Below, piece after piece: positions 61,011 through 64,000 of a DNA stretch of 64,000 bases. The DNA lies in NCBI GenBank assembly GCA_902775565.1, contig CACYMP010000004.1, positions 100,442 through 164,441 of the forward strand. Reading direction: 5' to 3'. Source of the DNA: Oscillospiraceae bacterium (GTDB taxonomy: Bacteria; Bacillota; Clostridia; Saccharofermentanales; Saccharofermentanaceae). The notes under the pieces were generated by a model. It did no database searches. It saw only the letters and a list, made by a program, of their open reading frames with translations, and was not told the DNA's origin. Made by a program: the position numbers and the translations under genes. Each line of letters begins with the position of its first letter. Position 1 is the stretch's first letter.

Positions 61011-61535
61011 CTATTCCTGTGCAGGAGCTGCAGGAGCTGCGGGTGTTTCCGGTGCCGGAGCAGCGGGCGCAACAGGTGCTGCAGGTGCTGCAGGTGCCGG
61101 AGCGGGAGCAGGTGCAACCGGTACCGCTACAGGCTGCTGATAAGGCTGCGCATATCCGGGATTGTTGATCACCTCATACTCGAGGCGGTGACGGATAGGC
61201 TTCTTGCAGCGTGGGCAGTAAACGAATCCGTGCGGATACCATGCACGGTGTCCGAGATCGTATGTGTGATAGTCGAACTCGTAGTAGCAGTATTCGCATC
61301 TGCAGTGGAACTTAGGATTGTACTGATCATATCCCGGTACGGGGAACGGATTGATCACACCGCTGTTCTGGACCCAGGGTCTTCCGTCAACGATCGGCGG
61401 AGGGCCGCCCTGAACCGGACCCTGTGCAGGCTGAGGAGCTGCTGCAGGAGCTGCTCCTGCGTTGAAGTTAAAACCGCATTTCAGGCAGAAGTTTGAACCG
61501 TCAGGTACTTCCGCACCGCATTTTGAACAAAACAT
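61011..61535 (-). CDS. Zinc-ribbon protein with second Cys cluster and Ala/Pro tail
   Basis: This 174-residue protein starts with a zinc ribbon (MFCSKCGAEVPDGSNFCLKC), then a Pro/Gly-rich linker. A second metal site follows, with FHCRCEYCYYEFDYHTYDLG and later FVYCPRCKKPIRHR. The last 40 residues are Ala/Pro repeats ([20 protein letters not shown]), probably extended and disordered. No membrane segment is seen. Role unknown; the N-terminal ribbon is like that of the membrane protein at 45205. GGGAGG lies 8 nt before the ATG. Confidence 0.75.
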   Translation of the reverse strand: MFCSKCGAEVPDGSNFCLKCGFNFNAGAAPAAAPQPAQGPVQGGPPPIVDGRPWVQNSGVINPFPVPGYDQYNPKFHCRCEYCYYEFDYHTYDLGHRAWYPHGFVYCPRCKKPIRHRLEYEVINNPGYAQPYQQPVAVPVAPAPAPAPAAPAAPVAPAAPAPETPAAPAAPAQE

Positions 61536-61576
61536 AGTATCTACCTCCCTTATAAAATAGATGTGTCTATTATAAA

Positions 61577-61608
61577 AGTTAAAAGGGCCGCGGTCAATTT
61601 CGCGGCCC
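61577..61608 (-). terminator. Rho-independent terminator of putP
   Basis: GGGCCGCG and CGCGGCCC (61585-61608) pair around an 8-nt loop; the minus-strand tail is TTTTAACTTTTA. It lies about 24 nt after the putP stop. Confidence 0.9.
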
Positions 61609-61631
61609 CTTGAACTTTGTCAGGATTATTA

Positions 61632-63179
61632 TCAGGCTTTCTCTTCTGCCTTTACCTGTTCGAATGTATCCGTGATCTCTTTTGCAGGCTCCCTGGTCAG
61701 CAAGGATACGACTACAGCAATGAGGAGATTGAAGATGAATGCAGGCAGGAGCTCGTAGATATCGAGCCAGCTTCCTGCGAACATAACGCGGATATCAAAC
61801 TTCCAGATGAAGATCATGGCGAAACCGCCCAGCATACCCGAGAAGATGCCCCACTTGTTTGCCCTCTTCCAGAAGAGCGCGAGCAGTACTGCAGGACCGA
61901 AGGTAGCACCAAAGCCGCCCCATGCGAACGAGACGATCCTGAATACAGATGATGAAGGATCGAGCGCGAAAAGAACCGCAATACCGGAGATAACGATAAC
62001 CGAGATTCTTGCGACCCACATGGATGCCTTTTCGGAGATCTTGATGTGGAATGTCTCTGCAAGTATGTTCTGGGATACGGCAGAGGCAGCTACGAGGAGC
62101 TGAGAGTCGGAAGTGGACATCGTGGAAGCAAGGATGCCTGCGAGGATGATGCCTCCGACTACCGCCGGGATATATCCGTAAGAAGAGATAACTTTTGCCA
62201 CGTCGATTACGACAGACTCAGCTTCAGAGTTGTTAGCATAGTGAGGAACGATGCCGTTCTTCATGAGCGAATAGCCTGCAACACCGATGAGGATAGCAAC
62301 ACCCATCGAGATAACGACCCAGACGGAAGCAACGCGTCTTGAGAGCTTGATCTTCTTCTTGTTATCGATAGCCATGAACCTCAGAAGGATGTGAGGCATA
62401 CCGAAATAGCCGAGGCCCCATGCAAGTGTGGATGCGATAGGCAGAGCGCCGTAGCTTCCTACTGCTCCGGTCTCGACGTTGCATCCTTTGAATACGTCAA
62501 GGAAACCCTCGAACTGTCTTACGTTTGCAAAAACATTATCAAATCCATTGGTGCATCCTTCTGCAAATCCGAGAACGACAACAAGAGCGACCGTCATGAT
62601 GACGCTCTGGATGAAGTCTGTAGTTGAAGCTGCAAGGAAGCCTCCGAGTGTGCAGTAGATTACGATAACGGCTGCGGAAATAAGCATTGCCTGAACGTAA
62701 TCCATACCGAACATCGTATTGAAGAGCTTGCCGCATGCGGCAAAACCGGAAGCCGTGTAAGGCACGAAGAAAACTACAATGATGACAGCCGAAAGAAGCG
62801 TAAGGATATGCTTGTCATCTCCGAATCTCTTTGCAAAGAAATCAGGAACGGTAACGGCGTCGATCTTCTGTGTATAGACACGAAGCCTCTTGGCAACGAA
62901 AAGCCAGTTAAGATATGTTCCTATGGCAAGTCCGATCGCTGTCCACGAAGCTTCTGCAAGGCCTGTTGCAAGTGCGAGTCCCGGAAGACCCAGAAGGAGC
63001 CAGGAGCTCATATCTGATGCTTCGGCGCTCATTGCTGCGACGAGCGGTCCCAGACGTCTTCCGCCGAGATAGAAATCGTCAGTACTTTTGTTGGTCTTGC
63101 TGAAGTATGCTCCGATGCAGATCATCATGAGCAGGTACAGCGCAATGGTAACCAGAATGCAGATCACTGATGCAGTCAT
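61632..63179 (-). CDS. putP: Sodium/proline symporter PutP
   Basis: The start is the ATG at 63177-63179 with GAGGGGGAC upstream. The 515-residue SSS-family transporter has about 13 membrane segments. FYLGGRRLGPLVAAMSAEAS and DMSSWLLLGLPGLALATGLA carry the Na+ and proline site. SWTAIGLAIGTYLNWLFVAK, KRFGDDKHILTLLSAVIIVV and AGILASTMSTSDSQLLVAAS support PutP rather than another SSS member. It takes up proline with Na+ for nutrition or osmoprotection. It has its own terminator and no linked putA. Confidence 0.93.
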   Translation of the reverse strand: MTASVICILVTIALYLLMMICIGAYFSKTNKSTDDFYLGGRRLGPLVAAMSAEASDMSSWLLLGLPGLALATGLAEASWTAIGLAIGTYLNWLFVAKRLRVYTQKIDAVTVPDFFAKRFGDDKHILTLLSAVIIVVFFVPYTASGFAACGKLFNTMFGMDYVQAMLISAAVIVIYCTLGGFLAASTTDFIQSVIMTVALVVVLGFAEGCTNGFDNVFANVRQFEGFLDVFKGCNVETGAVGSYGALPIASTLAWGLGYFGMPHILLRFMAIDNKKKIKLSRRVASVWVVISMGVAILIGVAGYSLMKNGIVPHYANNSEAESVVIDVAKVISSYGYIPAVVGGIILAGILASTMSTSDSQLLVAASAVSQNILAETFHIKISEKASMWVARISVIVISGIAVLFALDPSSSVFRIVSFAWGGFGATFGPAVLLALFWKRANKWGIFSGMLGGFAMIFIWKFDIRVMFAGSWLDIYELLPAFIFNLLIAVVVSLLTREPAKEITDTFEQVKAEEKA

Positions 63180-63275
63180 GGTAATTGTCCCCCTCAAATA
63201 AAATACTTAAAGAGTTTAGCAAACTAAAATAATCAAAGCAATAAAATACTAATAACAAACGGCTTGAAATAATTC

Positions 63276-63304
63276 TTGCCAACAAACAAAAAACAATGTA
63301 TACT
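63276..63304 (+). promoter_or_regulatory. Promoter of tRNA-Val
   Basis: TTGCCA (63276-63281) and TATACT (63299-63304) are separated by 17 bp, about 17 nt before the tRNA. Confidence 0.75.
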
Positions 63305-63320
63305 TTCAAAGCTTGACCAC

Positions 63321-63397
63321 GGATGCTTAGCTCAGCTGGCTAGAGTACCTGCTTGACGTGCAGGGGGTCACAGGTTCGAGTCCTGTAGCATCCACCA
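63321..63397 (+). tRNA. tRNA-Val (anticodon GAC), CCA encoded
   Basis: The acceptor stem GGATGCT/AGCATCC, D arm, anticodon arm CCTGC-TTGACGT-GCAGG, a 5-nt variable loop (GGGTC) and the T arm ACAGG-TTCGAGT-CCTGT all fold. The discriminator A is at 63394 and CCA at 63395-63397. The anticodon GAC reads valine GUC/GUU codons. Confidence 0.96.
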
Positions 63398-63433
63398 TAC
63401 TTTATTTTTCATTCGCGCAAACGTAATGAAATC

Positions 63434-63474
63434 AAGGGGCTACGCTATTGACAGACTTGTCGGCGCAGCCCCTT
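63434..63474 (+). terminator. Hairpin after tRNA-Val
   Basis: AAGGGGCT and AGCCCCTT pair, with an inner CGC/GCG, around a long loop, followed by ACATCATTTTT. It may be the tRNA terminator or belong to the end of a lost element. Confidence 0.55.
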
Positions 63475-63561
63475 ACATCATTTTTACATCACGAAACCTC
63501 AACATAATCGCTTAAACCGCTTCAAAACTGTTTAAAACCACTTAATATGTGATGATATTGA

Positions 63562-63804
63562 TTAATAATTCGTGTCAACCATATCTTTGTTGACTACTCG
63601 TTGGGCAAAGGGAAAGAGCATGTTTACACCATCAACCCACCTAAAACGCAAAACAGCTACCGATCCATTCCTATGCTACTTAAAGTCCGTGCCGCACTTT
63701 TAGAAGAAAAAGAAAACCACGAACTCTTAGGTATTAAATGCATAAGGTATCCTCTGTTAAGTAATGTTTCACACAAATTGCTGGAGTGTGTAGATTTAAT
63801 ATAG
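63562..63804 (+). pseudogene. Fragment of a tyrosine recombinase (integrase)
   Basis: The frame opens after a stop at 63559-63561 and reads IRVNHIFVDYSLGKGKEHVY and then NPPKTQNSYRSIPMLLKVRA. This is the middle of a phage-type integrase catalytic domain (the segment before PKTk.S.R.iPm is typical). The start, the N-terminal domains, the catalytic HxxR region and the Tyr are all missing, and after about 63745 the sequence no longer looks like an integrase. I read it as the relic of an element integrated next to tRNA-Val. Confidence 0.75.
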
Positions 63805-63892
63805 TAGATTTATCTGCCGGCACTTTGAATTACATGTAACCAATTCGGAATGAAAATCTACTTATAGGGAAAGAGCGAAAGGAGGTGACAGT

Positions 63893-64000
63893 ATGTTGGA
63901 CGACAAAGAGATAATCGATCTGTATTTTGAACGGGATGAGAATGCGGTCAGAGAGACAATGACAAACTACAATGGCCGGCTGTTGAGGTTTGCAATGCGC
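63893..64000 (+). CDS. Start of an ECF-type sigma factor (3' end outside window)
   Basis: AAAGGAGGTGACAGT directly precedes the ATG at 63893. The 36 visible residues, MLDDKEIIDLYFERDENAVR and ETMTNYNGRLLRFAMR, match the start of region 2 of clostridial sigma-70/ECF factors (typically followed by a DAEEC segment, beyond the window). Only the first helix can be judged, so the subgroup is unknown. Confidence 0.7.
   Translation, partial: MLDDKEIIDLYFERDENAVRETMTNYNGRLLRFAMR

Overview
The window looks like chromosomal DNA of a Gram-positive, low-to-mid GC anaerobe of the Bacillota, most likely class Clostridia. The clues are the housekeeping neighbourhoods (rpsF-ssb-rpsR-rplI-dnaB, tilS-hpt-ftsH, recJ-rel, prfA-tsaC), an S21 protein of clostridial type, a ThiT ECF thiamine transporter under a TPP riboswitch, a single-chain FeoA-FeoB, RNase J and bifunctional Rel. 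I cannot name a genus. Most genes lie on the minus strand.

Region 1 (1-17.4 kb): the end of a PD-(D/E)XK-like protein and a YdcF/DUF218 membrane protein on plus, then a long minus-strand run. This run holds a YhbD-ArsR regulator pair, a coiled-coil membrane protein, two lipase-like proteins around a small Cys protein, a microbial-type PARG (TIGR02452), a membrane glycerophosphodiesterase, FeoAB, the hibernation factor HPF, riboswitch-controlled ThiT, an alpha/beta hydrolase without its nucleophile serine, PepP and a hexapeptide acetyltransferase.

Region 2 (17.5-30.6 kb): an AraC regulator, a secreted transglutaminase/BspA-repeat protein coupled to proS, a 54-residue membrane protein, an SH3b/3D cell-wall protein with RNase J, and Rel, RecJ and S21. 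Two intergenic sites, upstream of feoAB and of proS, carry the same 54-bp imperfect palindrome as a pair with an exact 72-bp period.

Region 3 (30.5-44.9 kb), the most distinctive part, is a type IV pilus locus. From its promoter it encodes a large pseudopilin, a pilin-like protein, PilC, a PilM-PilN fusion, PilO, PilB with a likely c-di-GMP-binding MshEN domain, and a short A24 peptidase. The major pilin follows with its own promoter, then two small pilin-like proteins, a 1246-residue pseudopilin whose body is BspA/DUF285 (PARCEL) repeats, and a second A24 protein that keeps its methylase cysteines but has lost one catalytic Asp. No PilT is present. I infer a pilus or pseudopilus that displays a very large tip adhesin, with prepilin processing possibly divided between two proteins.

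Region 4 (45-64 kb): a zinc-ribbon membrane protein, a YidC fused to an LtaS/sulfatase-type domain, a DUF3990/HTH toxin-antitoxin-like pair with two operator palindromes, and FtsH, Hpt, TilS, DnaB, L9, S18, SSB and S6. TsaC follows, fused to a degenerate YwlE-like phosphatase, with RF1, a second zinc-ribbon protein and PutP. The window ends with tRNA-Val(GAC), a fragment of a tyrosine recombinase and the start of an ECF sigma factor gene, which suggests an old integration site.
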